Assembly: GCF_036588685.1 (NCBI RefSeq)
Contig: NC_086374.1
Location: forward strand, 87,538,059 to 87,602,058
Reading direction: 5' to 3'
Source of the DNA: Mytilus trossulus
Lineage: Eukaryota; Mollusca; Bivalvia; Mytilida; Mytilidae
DNA length: 64,000 bases
Positions 24,482 to 36,129 of this stretch are shown here, piece by piece. Numbering within the stretch: the stretch's first letter is position 1; every line of letters starts with the position of its first letter. The translations under genes were made by a program, and so were the position numbers. The notes beneath the pieces were generated by a model. It searched no databases. It saw only the letters and a program-made list of their open reading frames with translations, and was not told the DNA's origin.

Positions 24482-26620
24482 CTGTTAAAATAAGGCGTTC
24501 ACCATTTCAAATACTTTTAAAATGGAGAAAAACAACTCCAGCGACAATACAATATACACAATGTACATATACACTTTGACACATTCCCCATTTCCATTCT
24601 CAATTTTATGTATTTCTTAATTACTAGGGTTTGTGTTGCAGCCAAATAAATGGTTTATTGGAATAGACCACGATGTTTGGAGGAGCAGTCAATTGAAGTC
24701 GGGGTTATGAAGACGACTCACAGTTAATGGTTGCGCTTTTTTCATTTATGATTGTATCAGACCAGCTCAATTTAACTATTGCTGCTGTTTTCATTTATAA
24801 GGTATGCGTTTTTTTTTTATATCACTTATATTTCTCTTTTTATTGCTGTAACTTTAGAATATCATTGGTTTCAACTGTGCAGATGTCATAGACTTCGAAA
24901 GACATATACAATTCTTACATGATTTTGGAATTAAAAAAAAATAGATTTAATGCAACTAGCACGGCACTGAACATACCCAAACACTTCAATGAGACAGCAT
25001 GAGCCATCTGAGTAAAATTGTGTTATGATAAACAATTATAATGATACACCAATAACTGTTTTAAATCAAATGAAATACAATACATTCATACTTGTAGTTG
25101 TATTTATCGTTGTAGGTAAGGTCACGTGTCCTGTGTACATCGTCTCGTGCGGAGGAACAATTCTTCCATTACATTTGTCTTTGGTACAACAGTAATTACA
25201 TTTAAAATCAGACTTGTAAAGTTGATCTTCGCTATATACATTACACTGACCACTTGCTGTGTCTATTAAAGACGCCTGACACTCATAAGCGCTGGCACAT
25301 CTGTAATTATAAGTAAAAGTAGAAATCTAGTCAAGAAGCACACTATTCTACAAAACTCACTTGCTTTTAATATTTTAAAACGTTAAAACTTAAGGTTAAC
25401 AAAATGTTACACGAACATAGTGAAATGTTGTTGCTATACTTTTTGGACCTTTTGGATTATAGCTCTTCATCTTTTATATAAGCTTTGGATATCAAATATT
25501 TTGGCCACGAACATCACTGAAGAGACATGTATTGTCGAAATGCGAATCTGATGCAAGAAAGTTGGTACCGTTAATTTTATTGTGAATGAAGTTTAAAAAA
25601 AAGCATTTTCTTAAAGATCTTGTCTTTTTGTAAGATTCATAATATTTCTGTAAAAAGTCACCTGCTGATTACAACCACTGATATATGTTATGACTACATT
25701 CATCAGCAGTTTAAATCGTTGGACGCACTTCTAGCAACTGCAAAAATCTTATATATTGGACACCACATTGATGCATCATTTGATCTTGTTTGTTTTTTTT
25801 ATCCCTGGTATACCATTTTCATAGTATAAAGTTTTTTTCAATGATCTTTTCTGAGTCTATGGCTTATAAATTTGAAATGAGAGATTTTACCGCTAACAAC
25901 AAGTTTAAAAGTGTATTGTGTGCATACCCTAAGCCAAGGACCTCCGAACTGCATTTATTTTTGGCGATTTTTGTATTGTTATTAGATGTTTAATTGTTTT
26001 CTGATTCAAAAAATGATAACTTTTCAGACTCGATGATATTTACGGCTTTCCAAATCGCTTCGAACATATGTATAACAGTGCAGACTGTATGTAAACTTCG
26101 ATTTAATTTGGTTATGTGTGTATTTTGTGTGTTATTGAATCATTGACGTATTCATAAGACACATCTCCTGTTTTGCACAAAGATATATTTTTTGTAATTG
26201 TAAAACATTTGTGCACGTCAGGAATATGACATTTCTTGTCCGTTCGTTCATGATGTGTTTTGTCATTTGATTCTCCATGTGATTATGGACTTTCCGATTG
26301 GATTTTCCTCTGAGTTCAGTATTTTTGTGATTTTACTTTGTATTAAAGTTAGCACTAAACACAAAACAAAAGATCCTGGTTTTTGAAAATGAATTGTACA
26401 GTATATGAAATAATGTCCCTACAATAAGGATTAATCAAGGAGAAAATTGTTTAAATCTTCGAAATTCCTTTTGACTTTATATAGCTTGAGACTTACCCTT
26501 TAGTTGTTTCCCTGTAGCCATTACCGTAGTTATGTAAATAAGTTACACAATATTGTGTGCTTCCAGAACAATTGGTAAGTTGGGCTGGCAATCCAGGCGA
26601 AAATTGACTAAAACATTCAG
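23196..26620 (-). CDS. Gene 2: tandem two-LU-domain secreted protein, 5' partial
   Basis: Four minus-strand exons in transcription order: 26497-26620, 25092-25300, 24358-24481 and 23196-23376 (stop at 23196-23198). Phases run 1-2, 2-1, 1-2, 2-stop without a break, giving 211 visible residues. The A-type exons are both 124 nt and end GYRETTKG; the B-type exons begin GCAS and end CxYCCTKDxCN followed by VPPHET or LPPHET. Each A+B pair has ten cysteines, the full LU set. The two domains are clear duplicates, joined by a Thr-rich linker (TLPTTINTTT). No hydrophobic tail follows the last domain, so it is probably secreted. The signal-peptide exon should lie above 26620 in phase 1; I did not find it. 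The exon design (one internal phase-2 intron) differs from gene 1, so the two LU families are not recent copies of each other. Confidence 0.85.
23670..23850 (+). mobile_element. Repeat B-like fragment in gene 2 intron
   Basis: gacacaacacgaactccact, then aaaccgggagtgaaatcagg and tgcttcgg, parallels the middle of B at 35210-35280. It is followed by gatataggacgatgtggtgt, a motif also seen near 41825. Diverged. Confidence 0.55.
25092..26620 (-). CDS. Gene 2, first visible LU domain and linker
   Basis: Exon 26497-26620 encodes AECFSQFSPGLPAQ, NCSGSTQYCVTYLHN and GYRETTKG. Exon 25092-25300 encodes GCASAYECQ, GQCNVYSEDQLYKSDFKC, NYCCTKDKCN, then PPHETMYTGH and a Thr-rich linker. Acceptors are tttacag and attacag; donors are gtaagt and gtatga. 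Repeat D lies in the intron at 26213-26345. Confidence 0.85.
26213..26345 (+). mobile_element. Repeat D copy in gene 2 intron
   Basis: gtcaggaatatgacatttct, then ttgattctccatgtgattat, then ggattttcctctgagttcag and tttttgtgattttacttt. Closely similar to 56868-57012. It is on the strand opposite to gene 2. Confidence 0.75.
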
Positions 26621-27690
26621 CTGTAAATAAATCATGCAAGGTATATACAAGCATCAACATTTACTTGGCATGCAATCATTCTGAAAATCAATATCTATAT
26701 TAGGGGAAGTGTATTATCGGTTACGTCCTTAAGAATTCTTGCATTTCACCTACATACTTAAATATTATGATATACTTAACAAGATTGTCAAAGCCTGAAA
26801 ACAAACTGTTGACAATGTAACCTTCTCATAGCTGCTATATTCTTCTATTTCCATACATTTAATATGAACTGTCCATTTCCGTCAGTGATGGTATTTTTAG
26901 ATAGGTTCATAAGATAAAGTTGACAATTGAAACGTAAGAGATAATTGTTACAATCTACACACTATTCCAATGTGTAAGTTGTAATTGTACAGGTACTTAT
27001 TGATAAGGTCATATATAAGTACTAACAGAAAACTAGATGTTCCTTGTAGGCCAATTTAGGTCATAATAAATTAAGCAAAATTAAGCTTAATGAATTTCTA
27101 ATGTAATCATAGACTAACAACATGTTTAACCTCGTCACACTATCTTTGTTCTACTAGTGTATCATTGTTTTTTGACAATAATTGGTTTTCCTTTCATATA
27201 ATAAGCCAGGCCATTATTTTTCTCTTTTGAATTGCCTTGTATTATTTTATCCGGGGCCTTGTATAAGTTAACTTATCCAGTATTTCGTCGTCATTAATAA
27301 AGGCTGCTTGCCCGGTACTCTTTTTCGTCGTTTTGTAAATTCATAAATGTCATCTTGCAAATCTAGGCATGCACATTTACATACATTAAAGGAATACGTT
27401 GTAGGGGAAGACAGATCAGTCCTACCAAAATAATCGACATTTTGACTACATTCAGTAGTTTATTATCAGTGCAGATCATAACGTAAATTATCATTTGAAC
27501 CCATTGTTAACAAAATGAGTGTAATTTACGGCTCTTGAATTTATACTTGGCACCGAAATTATTTTTACAACTAAACAAGATTCAAAAGGTAGCAGGACCA
27601 GTGTTTCGCACTGAGTGAACCTTAGGGCAATCCCCTATACAATGTCAATAAGATTAAAAAAATGGAGATCTTGGAAATGACTCCGGTAAC
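26621..27690. other. Upstream of gene 2, no exon recognised
   Basis: Searched on the minus strand for an ATG exon with a hydrophobic stretch and a phase-1 donor. None convinced me. Only plain AT-rich sequence is seen. Confidence 0.35.
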
Positions 27691-28076
27691 AAATGACTAA
27701 CACAAATAGTTTAATGGTCAACATGCAGTCTACAATTATAGACAGATATATATAGCAACCAAATGATATCCAAAAAAACATTGAGAGTTCAACAAACAGT
27801 CTACAACAATAAACACATATCTATAGCAACCAAATGACATACACAGATATTTATAGGTCCACATACAGTGTACAACAATAGAAACATATCTATAGCAACC
27901 ACATGGCATACACAGATATTTATAGGTCCACATACAGTGTACAACAATAGAAACATATCTATAGCAACCACATGGCATACACAGATATTTATAGGTCCAC
28001 ATACAGTCTACAACAATAGAAACATATCTATAGCAACCAAATGACATTCAAAAATATTTTAGAATAATTAAAATAG

Positions 28077-28265
28077 AAGATGTGGTATGATTTCCAATAA
28101 GACCACTATCCACAAAAGACCAAACTGACACAGACATTAACAACTATAGGTAACCGTACTGTCTTCAACAATGAACAAAGCCCATACCGCATAGTCAGCT
28201 ATAAAAGGCCCCAATAAGACAATGTAAAACAATTCAAACGAGAAAACTAACGGCCAACATACGGA
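28077..28265 (+). mobile_element. Repeat E copy
   Basis: gatgtggtatgatttccaat, aactataggtaaccgtactg, cccataccgcatagtcagct and aaacgagaaaactaacggcc. Best preserved E copy in the window. It sits inside the 69-bp array. Confidence 0.7.
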
Positions 28266-28309
28266 CTCTAGAACTTAATTTTAATGTGCGAAATGTTATA
28301 TGTTTACTT

Positions 28310-28650
28310 TTCTGCATTGGCTATAGGTAGAGGGGGAGGGTTGAGATCTCATAAACATGTTTAACCCCGCCGCATTTTAGCGCCTGTCCCAAGTCAGGAG
28401 CGTTGGCCTTTTTTAATCTTGTATTATTTTTAATTTTAGTTTTTTATGTACAATTTGGAGTTAAGTATGGCGTTTATTATCACTGAACTTGTATATATAT
28501 TTGTTTAACGGCCAGCTGAAATGACGCTTCAGGGTGCGGGAATTTCTCGCTGCATTGAAGACCTGTTGGTGACCTTCTGCTGTTGTCTGCTCTATGGTCA
28601 AGTTGTTGTCTCTTTGACACATTCCCAATTCCAATACTTAATTTTCAGTA
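28310..28650 (+). mobile_element. Repeat C, 5'-truncated retroelement 3' end
   Basis: ggctataggtagagggggag, then catgtttaaccccgccgca, cagctgaaatgacgcttcag, tctcgctgcattgaagacct and tgtctctttgacacattccc. It parallels the 3' region attached to reverse-transcriptase sequence at 45350-45710. Confidence 0.78.
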
Positions 28651-28880
28651 TACAGTTTTCAACAATAGATACATATCTATAGCAACCAAAATGACATATA
28701 AAATTATTTAGAGGTCAACATAGAGTCTAAACATTAGATAAATGTCTCTTGCAACCAAATGACATACACAGATATTTATAGGTCAACATACAGTCTACAA
28801 CAACAGAAACATGTCTATAACATCAAAATGACGTACACATATATTCAGAAGTCAATACACAGTCTACAACAATAGCGAAT

Positions 28881-29728
28881 GCTTATTCAATATATCAAGC
28901 TCTAAATCGTCCCTGGTCGTCTATATAATTTATAAAAAGGGTAAACAGAAGCAGTCTTATGACATACAAACACTTAATCTTTTAGAGGTGCATGAGTATT
29001 TTAAGAATTCGAATATAAAAAAATATACAATGAGGGACCATATTTGTTGCATTTCTTTAAAATTCACTACGAATGATGTAAAAAAGTACAAAGGACTTTG
29101 AAAATCTGAAAAGGATCTGATGAGTAAATTATAGCTTTTTTAGGGTAATGTGTTCAACCAATTTCTCAGGTTAGAGGAGAGTTGAACTGGTATCAAGAAT
29201 TTATAATGTGTGACATCATTTAATTTTACTGTTGAGTTACTTAAACAATTACGAATACCCTCTATGTTAAAAATGAATAAAATGACCTTGTAAGACACAA
29301 AGCAAGCATCAATCAACCAAGTCTCCTTCAAAGCAAATGTTTTAACGATAATATATTTTGATTGGAGTATTTATCTATTGAAAACAAACATCAAGTGAAA
29401 AGTTTCGATAATCCTATAACAAGAAAAAATCCTTTACCAATAAATAAATGAAAATAATAAGATAATTGAAGCTTCACTTAAAAAAATCATGCTTCGTGCA
29501 CAAACAACTTGTTACAATAAAACACCCATGCAACCACGCATCCCATATTGCTGATAGGACCCGACACAAATAAATAATTTCGTGTTTCGGTAGTTAAGCT
29601 TGGGATTGTCATCTTAAGATGCATTGTTTGAACATAATCAAATATGAAAATGATCCATGTTTATATTGATATATTTATATTTTAATTCTTTTTCAATATA
29701 TCTAGTTATTATGACAGATCTACCATCA
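28881..29728. other. Intergenic, nothing recognised
   Basis: AT-rich sequence with no exon-like segment, tandem repeat or known dispersed family that I could identify. Confidence 0.35.
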
Positions 29729-30760
29729 TCAGGGGTCCAACTGTCCATTTAATGCTAAAGTCTTTAACATTGATCTACTAAGCATATCTCCAATACTTTT
29801 ATGTTTGCTATGCGCAACTATTGGTGCTGTATTGAATATTTGTACACAGTCTTTGTCGAAATGTAATAAATGCCAGTGTTTCATTATACGTTTCTTAATT
29901 TTACGTATATATGGATTATATTTAGTTATTAAAACTAACGGAACACTTTGCTTCTCTTTGGATTTGTTTTGTTGTAATGAATTAGTATGGTCAATTGATA
30001 AAGCATCAGTAAAACTATCATCTATTTCAACGTTATCATAACCCCTATCTAACAATTTCACTTTGAAATTAGTTAGATTGTTTATTAATTTGTTATGGTC
30101 ACTTGTATTTAGAATTTGCCGTATTGCTTCACCTTTAGTAAATCCGTGAGTGACAGCTATTTCTGTGCAGAAACAGATAAGCATTTGTTTCTTTAAAATG
30201 TATTTCGAGGTAATGAATGTCATATGTTGTAAAACTTTGACCTTTAATTATATCAACATCCAAGAACGACATTTTATCGTTTTTGATTTCATAGGTGAAC
30301 TTTAATAAGGGGTTATAATCATTTGCTGGACGAAAAAAAACTATAATTTCATCTGATGTTCCATCATATATTATGAATCCATCGTCTCCATATCTGCCAT
30401 GATTGAATATTTTGTCTTTATATTAAAATGCAGAAATAATTTGAATCATTATTTCAAACATAAGTATGTCACAGATTTCCGGTGAAGGAACTGCACCAAT
30501 TGCCGTACCTTTTATTTGTTTGTAAATTTTCCCATCAAATTCAAGTACATTGTGTTCTAAAATGATTCTCAACAAATGTATTAATACATTTACTGGCGAA
30601 GCATTGACCTTGAAGTTTGATTTGTCAAAACAGTCATATGCCTTGATCGTATAATGATTTAACATACTCAATGACTTGGATTTTCAGTTCTGTCATGTTA
30701 AATGAATCTAACTGGCAGTTTTTAAATATAGATAAATGTTTAAATATTAATAAATGCTCG
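29729..30760 (-). pseudogene. Penelope-like element reverse transcriptase, broken
   Basis: In minus-strand order: 30671-30423 carries FDGKIYKQIKGTAIGA (RT motif B type). Then, in another frame across 30420-30230, FNHGRYGDDGFIIYDG gives the catalytic YxDD box and MSFLDVDI gives the following motif. After a further shift, 30150-29729 carries KGEAIRQIL, LLDRGYDNVEID, VPLVLITKYNP and KRIMKHWHLL, the thumb-region pattern of Penelope-like elements. At least two frameshifts and a stop separate these blocks, so it is inactive. No GIY-YIG endonuclease domain was recognised after it. Confidence 0.8.
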
Positions 30761-31059
30761 TTGGACCATAAATCTCATGTATGTTGGTAAGCCTACCTGT
30801 TGTATTGTTGTACTGTTGTACTGTTTACTGCTTGGATATAAACATGACTATTCATTACGAAGACATTATCAAGTAGATAAATGGATTTGGTATATACCAA
30901 AAGCGTGTATTGATATTGGTGGCTATCTCACAGTTAACAAATGCGTTCACAAATTTGATTCCAAACTTTATACTTGGAGAGCACAGACACAAGTAAGTGT
31001 TCACCGTTCTTGTATCTGTTCAATCTGCTTACAGGATGGTTTGTTCAGGTACATGTACC

Positions 31060-32450
31060 ACACGTGGAGCACGTTGATCAGTCTTTTTTTTATATTGTGT
31101 AAGTATTCCATTGTTTTTCTTTTGGTCTTTGCTTTATTTGCCATGGCAATGTATTTTCGCATTTTTGACCATGGTATATCTTCTTTCAACTGAAGGTTGT
31201 TGTTTGGTCAAAAAAGGAAATCTAATATCTTTTCCTCAATCTTTAAACGTCTTATTCAAATTCAGAATCTAAAAAGGCAACATTCGTAAGAATGTTAATC
31301 GAAATGATTAAAACAACCTTTAAATTCTCCCTCGCCCTGCTCGTCCGAATTTAAAGCATTTTATCTCTAATTCAATAGGCTATAAACAAGACAAACACAG
31401 ATATAGGATTAGTTGCTCGCAGTAACATCTTATTTTCTCTTGCGATACAATATTTTATTTTACTGAATTGTACATATTTCTTCAATCGAAACATTATATA
31501 AACACATGACATATAACATTGTTCCTCTTTCGCATCGTTTCTTTTCCCCCGGCTAATGCCTCCAACGCCTGTACGTACAATAAACATAGCAGCAACTGCA
31601 CATATACCTATGTGACCAACTTCAATCCGACGTAACTGCGAGCACCTTCGATACTAATACATTTAAATCCCAAACTTTATATAGTACCTTTAAACCCCAC
31701 CCATAAAAACCGCCAAAACTTTCCTCGTGCCTCCTGCACCTAACACCAAACTTATAAATAGTACATACTGTTACAAAACCAGTATCCGAACTAGTTACAC
31801 TAGTTCCCATCTGTAAATATTAACTACAAATAGCAGTTCCCATCTGTAAATATTAACTACAAATAGCAAACGGGAAAAACCCTATTTCAAACGAAATAAA
31901 ATACATTTTTCTAGTACCAATAAACTATTATTTAAACAGTCTTGCAACGTTATAGCTAGGTTGTTGGAGTTTTTCATTAAAAATAAGAACTATTGAATAT
32001 TTGATATTCTCAGTTTACTTATATCTGAGAATTGGAGCACGTTGATCAGTCTTTTTGTTTTTTTTATATTGTGTTAGTATACTATTGTTTTTCTTTTGGT
32101 CTTATCTTCATTTGCCATAGCAATGTATTTTCGTATTTTCGACCATGTTTTATCTTCCTTCAACTGAAGATTGTTGTTTGATCAAGATAGAAAATCTAAT
32201 ATCTTTTTGTCCTTTTTTAAACATCTTATTCAAATTCAGAAATTTAACAGGCAACATTCGATAGAATCATCTTCGAAATGATTTGAACAATAGTTACAAC
32301 TTTTTCTAATTCCTATAAAGTATTATTCAGAATATTTAAACATTATTGCAACGTTATAGCTAGGTTGTTGAGTTTTTTTAATGAAACATAAGAACTTTTT
32401 AATATTTGATATTCTCAGTTTACATTTATTCAAATTTCAAGTACAATTAA
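31060..32450. repeat. Two interleaved long direct repeats
   Basis: A block of about 250 bp beginning ggagcacgttgatcagtctt occurs near 31063 and again near 32035. A second block of about 95 bp containing ttgcaacgttatagctaggt occurs near 31943 and 32348. Order: X ... Y-X-Y. The X copies differ by scattered substitutions, so they are old. They sit just upstream (minus sense) of the Penelope-like RT, so they may be its terminal or pseudo-LTR repeats; this is inference. Confidence 0.7.
31802..31868. repeat. 33-bp tandem duplication
   Basis: agttcccatctgtaaatatt plus aactacaaatagc occurs twice, head to tail and essentially identical, so it is recent. Confidence 0.88.
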
Positions 32451-33345
32451 AAACCAATTGTTCAGAGAACAATTGTAGGTCTTTCCACAAACACAATGTA
32501 TTTTAATATGAAAGTTGTGAAATTAAGTTTAATATGTCATTTCAATCGTCAAACGATAGCTTATTGTACGCTGATTCCAAAAAATATATGGTTTCTATAC
32601 AATATTTTTTAAATAAAGGAGATAATTTCTTACTCTCGGATTGAAAAATGCTATTTCCAATAATAATTGAATATATACTTGACACTGATTCCAAAAATAT
32701 CTGGTTCTATATACTTTTATATTAATAAGGTACAATAAATAGCTACTTCCGGTTTACACAAGGTCACTTCCGGTTGTTTTTTCAAGGTTTAATGGTTTGA
32801 TACCGTTTGCCAAAAGTCTCATGGCTTTATCATGTATACATATGTGGTGAAAGCAAAGGTTAAGATCTAGAACGTCAAATTAAGCTATGACCTTGAGATC
32901 TCTTTCAAGGTCAAAAACCAAGGACCTCAAATCAAAAGACCATAGGTCTTAATTATAATTGGTTAATCAGTTATATCACCATACGCGTATTTTTAAATAC
33001 AAGAGGGGAGAAAACTCACATTTACGTTCAACGTACCCTTGCAATCAAAATTTACGTGTTACGACATTTCGCAACTATCATTTTAGAAAAAATAATTTGT
33101 CGATATCTTGCACGATTTCTGGAAATGAAAGGAAATAAGCCAAAAACCAACCCCTCTTATTTGGAAGTTAAAACGCATGAGTGAAAAACCAAATGTTCCC
33201 ATGATTATTGGTTAAGACCATTTCACCCAAAGTTCTATTAGTCAGAACATATATAGACATATATACTGTACATGCGTAAACAGTTATCAAAGGTACCAGT
33301 ATTATAATTTAGTTCGCCAGACGCGCGTTTCGTCTATACAAGACT
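32451..33345. other. Non-coding upstream of SLC22 exons; partial repeat A at 33281-33345
   Basis: No upstream SLC22 exon recognised. The stretch 33281-33345 carries ttatcaaaggtaccagtatt and gccagacgcgcgtttcgtct, the beginning of repeat A, truncated after agactaag. Confidence 0.55.
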
Positions 33346-33399
33346 AAGTAATGTGAATGTGTAACAGATCATTTTAATTTGTTTTACATTTTTTTCCAG

Positions 33400-35749
33400 C
33401 TTCACATTCCATGTTAGTAGCACTGTATATGCTTGGGAGGTTAACTTTTAATGGAGCATTTTTACTGTTATATCTATATACTGCAGAGGTAGCTCCGACA
33501 GTTACCCGTGGATTCTTTATTAGCCTCTGTTTTGGTGCTGGTAGAATCGGCTCCATGTCATCCTCATATATTGGAGATTTAGTAAGAGTCATTTATAGCC
33601 ACCGTTTTATTTCACACTTTATATAATTTGTCTCTTTATAAATATAACGATAAATAAATAAATAAAGACCAATTTCACATGACAAAAAGTAACAGGTAGG
33701 AATATTTTCTTTAGCACATTTTAAATTTTAGAATATAAAAAGTAAATTCTCAATTTTACATTGTTAAAATTTTGAACTTTGTAGGGACTATTGCTTGATA
33801 CGAAGTTTGGACGTGCCTTACCAACTATTATATTTGGTGCTTTTGGACTAGCAGCTGGTAAACCCTGCGTTTTTTTGCCTGAAACCAAGGACACCTTCTT
33901 ACCAGATACTGTTGAAGATGCTGTGAAGTTGGGAAGGTGAACATTCTAGAACTAAATATTATACGATTGTTATTTTTCAAACATAAGTAATAGACCACTT
34001 TCGAGTTCATCCGTCACCGGTAAAAACTCGTCAATTATGCACGCCTTTATGACGTCATTTACCAGATAGAGGGGGTCGCCTGTATCCCTGCACTATTTAC
34101 GTACATCAAGCGTCTTAGTGATCGTCTTTGTGCAGGATAAACTAGAAATAATGGTTGCTCTGTAGGTACTTACTGACAATTCCCTAATGCAAGCAGTGTT
34201 GATTGTCAATTTTGAGAATTCAATTTGCCGAATTATTCGTACAATATAGAATTATAGTTTTCCAACCACTCGCTCAACAATGGAAAGTAAGTGACGACGC
34301 CCCTAAACGCACAAATGACGGTGATAAAGGCGCGTATAAATGACGAGTTTTTTCCGGTGACGGATGAACTCAAAAGTGGTCTATTAAAAATATTTCTTTT
34401 GATAAAAACACAGGACCATGGTATCATTAATTGCCGTTTAATCATTGGTTTTGTAAAATGTGACATGGATTTTCCAAAGAAACATGAAAATGTTTTATCA
34501 ATGAATCGTTTCTGTTTTCAGTTTCTTTTAGTAGAAGCAATTCTGTTGCCAGGGAATGTTCCAAATTTCGAGTATTCCTTTGTCAGGAAGCTGCTTACTT
34601 TTCATAACTTCCGAGTGCATCCTCGATTTAGGTTTTCAGATTTTGGTTTTTAAATTTTAGTTATTTGTGTAGCTTTATATCGACTGTGTTATCCTCTTAT
34701 TTTATGATGTGGTCTATCATTCTTCCGTGTGTGATCTGTGTTGTTCCTCTAAACAATCTCTGTATATTTTTCACACATTCGTCATATTTCCTAACTGGTA
34801 CAATTTTTTCGGTCGGTACTTGTTCCTTTCGTTAGTTTTGCGTAAATGTTCGTCAACTTAAGCTTTAGTTATGTTCTCTACACAGTGATTTTGGTGACGT
34901 TACATACTAATAAAAATCATGAGTTATGGTTGATTTTGTAAATTACGTCATCATTTCTACCAAAACCTAAGAATCACAGTTCCGTGATGAAATACTTGTA
35001 TTTTTCAATATGTATATCCCTTATCTCTTTTATTTATAGTGGGTTCGGACAAATATTTGAAGATGCCTAATAATTTTATCAATTGTGTTAGAAAAGAGGG
35101 ACGAAAGATACCAGAGGGACAGTCAAACTCAAAGATCGAAAATAAACCGACAACCCAATGACTAAAATTTAAAAAGACAAACAGACAAATAATAGTACAC
35201 AAGACACAACATAGAAAAATTAAAGACTAAGCAACGCGAACCCCACCAAAAACTAGGGGTGATCTCAGGTGCTGCGGAAGGGTAAGCAGATCCTGCTCCA
35301 CATATTGCACCCATCCTGTAATTCGTGTTATTACACACCCCCTTAATATTCTTATTCGGTAGGTCAACTTCATCAAAAGGGAAGGGGATTGTAGTTACGA
35401 CGTAAGGAACATATCCGATACCATCTGTGAAACGGATATCCATAACGGTCAAACAACTCGTGATTGCGTTCGTAAAACTTCACCATTTAGAACTCTTGGT
35501 TAATAACTTCGTTGTGAGCAGAAACCCTCTATCAAAGACATCATGATAGGAAACACAAGCCCGGGAATATTTTTACACAGTTTATTTTTGCTTGATGTTT
35601 GTTTTCCTTTAAACAATGCTGTTAATTTTCATTACAGGGTTGTTAATAATAATGAAGTCAAAGAAGATATAGAGGAAAGATCACACGATGATGACCAAAA
35701 TGATTTCGAGCTTCTTGAAAAAAAAAGAAACCATGACAACAAAATATAA
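33400..35749 (+). CDS. SLC22-type organic ion transporter, last three exons only
   Basis: Exons 33400-33581, 33785-33936 and 35638-35749 join in frame (phases 1-0, 0-2, 2-stop), giving 147 residues. Exon 1 reads LYMLGRLTFNGAFLLLYLYT then AEVAPTVTRG, matching the late transmembrane region of organic cation/anion transporters. Exon 2 contains GLLLDTKFGR and CVFLPETKDTFLPDTVEDA, the LPET...LP.T.EDA signature after the last helix. Exon 3 is an acidic, Asn/Asp/Lys-rich cytoplasmic tail. SLC22 proteins are about 500-600 residues with 12 helices; only roughly the last quarter is visible. Upstream exons were not found between gene 2 and 33400, so this is a partial duplicate, a pseudogene fragment, or a gene with very distant exons. 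The visible part is intact, with no stops and good splice sites. Confidence 0.82.
33988..34386. mobile_element. MITE with about 60-bp TIRs, probable TA target duplication
   Basis: tagaccactttcgagttcat then ccgtcaccgg at the left is mirrored at the right by ccggtgacggatgaactcaa then aagtggtcta; similarity continues inward to the cgcctttat region. TA flanks both ends, which would fit Tc1/mariner-type targeting. About 395 bp, non-coding, in the last intron of the SLC22 gene. Confidence 0.85.
35088..35535 (+). mobile_element. Repeat B, best intact copy
   Basis: Begins gagggacgaaagataccaga, then ataaaccgacaacccaatga, caccaaaaactaggggtgat, gcagatcctgctccacat and ggaacatatccgatacc, and ends near ccctctatcaaa. 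This uninterrupted copy fixes the structure used to recognise the split copies at 18935 and 53516. It lies in the SLC22 intron, close before the terminal exon. Confidence 0.78.
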
Positions 35750-35762
35750 CAGTATAAAATGC

Positions 35763-35768
35763 AATAAA
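35763..35768 (+). promoter_or_regulatory. Polyadenylation signal of the SLC22 fragment
   Basis: AATAAA lies 14 bp after the stop codon. The retained signal supports the terminal exon as real. Confidence 0.65.
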
Positions 35769-36129
35769 ATATTTTTCTTTTAAAGAAATACATATGATTG
35801 TTCCTTTCTGTAAAGTATTGAGATTGGATTTTACAGATAACTGTATATTCAGTTTTTTGTCCATTTCAGCTTGTGTTTTACGAACTGATTTAATGTGCAA
35901 CCTACATTTAAACCTGCAACAGTAAAAAAAAGTATTGTGGAATTAGCGATGACATGTGATCCGACTTTTGTGAACAATAAAATTGCTACTATTATGCTGG
36001 TTGATAAGTTTGTCACATCTGCTCATATTATACTGTGTGAACTCAATAAGTTCTTGCTCGATACAAAAATCATCAAATTATTGGTTGTTACAAAACTCAT
36101 CAAGTTCTTGCGCAAATAAGAAATTGTAA

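Larger units (their letters stand above)
27690..28880. repeat. 69-bp tandem repeat array interrupted by two dispersed repeats
   Basis: ctatagcaaccaaatgacat and variants start at 27821, 27890, 27959 and 28028, a strict 69-bp period, with older diverged units before 27821. Related units reappear from 28655 to 28880. The interval 28060-28650 is foreign: repeat E at 28077-28265 and repeat C at 28310-28650. An apparent 103-aa minus-strand frame in the array is only repeat periodicity (69 is divisible by 3). Confidence 0.85.

Noticed and set aside
27736..28047. Minus-strand 103-codon frame with Trp/Cys repeats
   Set aside because: Produced by the 69-bp tandem repeat (23 codons per unit). No splice signals or homology recognised.
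30777..31193. Plus-strand 138-codon frame with hydrophobic segments
   Set aside because: It overlaps the upstream part of the Penelope-like remnant and repeat X; composition looks like random AT-rich translation, and it does not match SLC22.
34291..34653. Plus-strand 120-codon frame in the SLC22 intron
   Set aside because: Its first part is the right TIR of a MITE, and no domain is recognisable after it.
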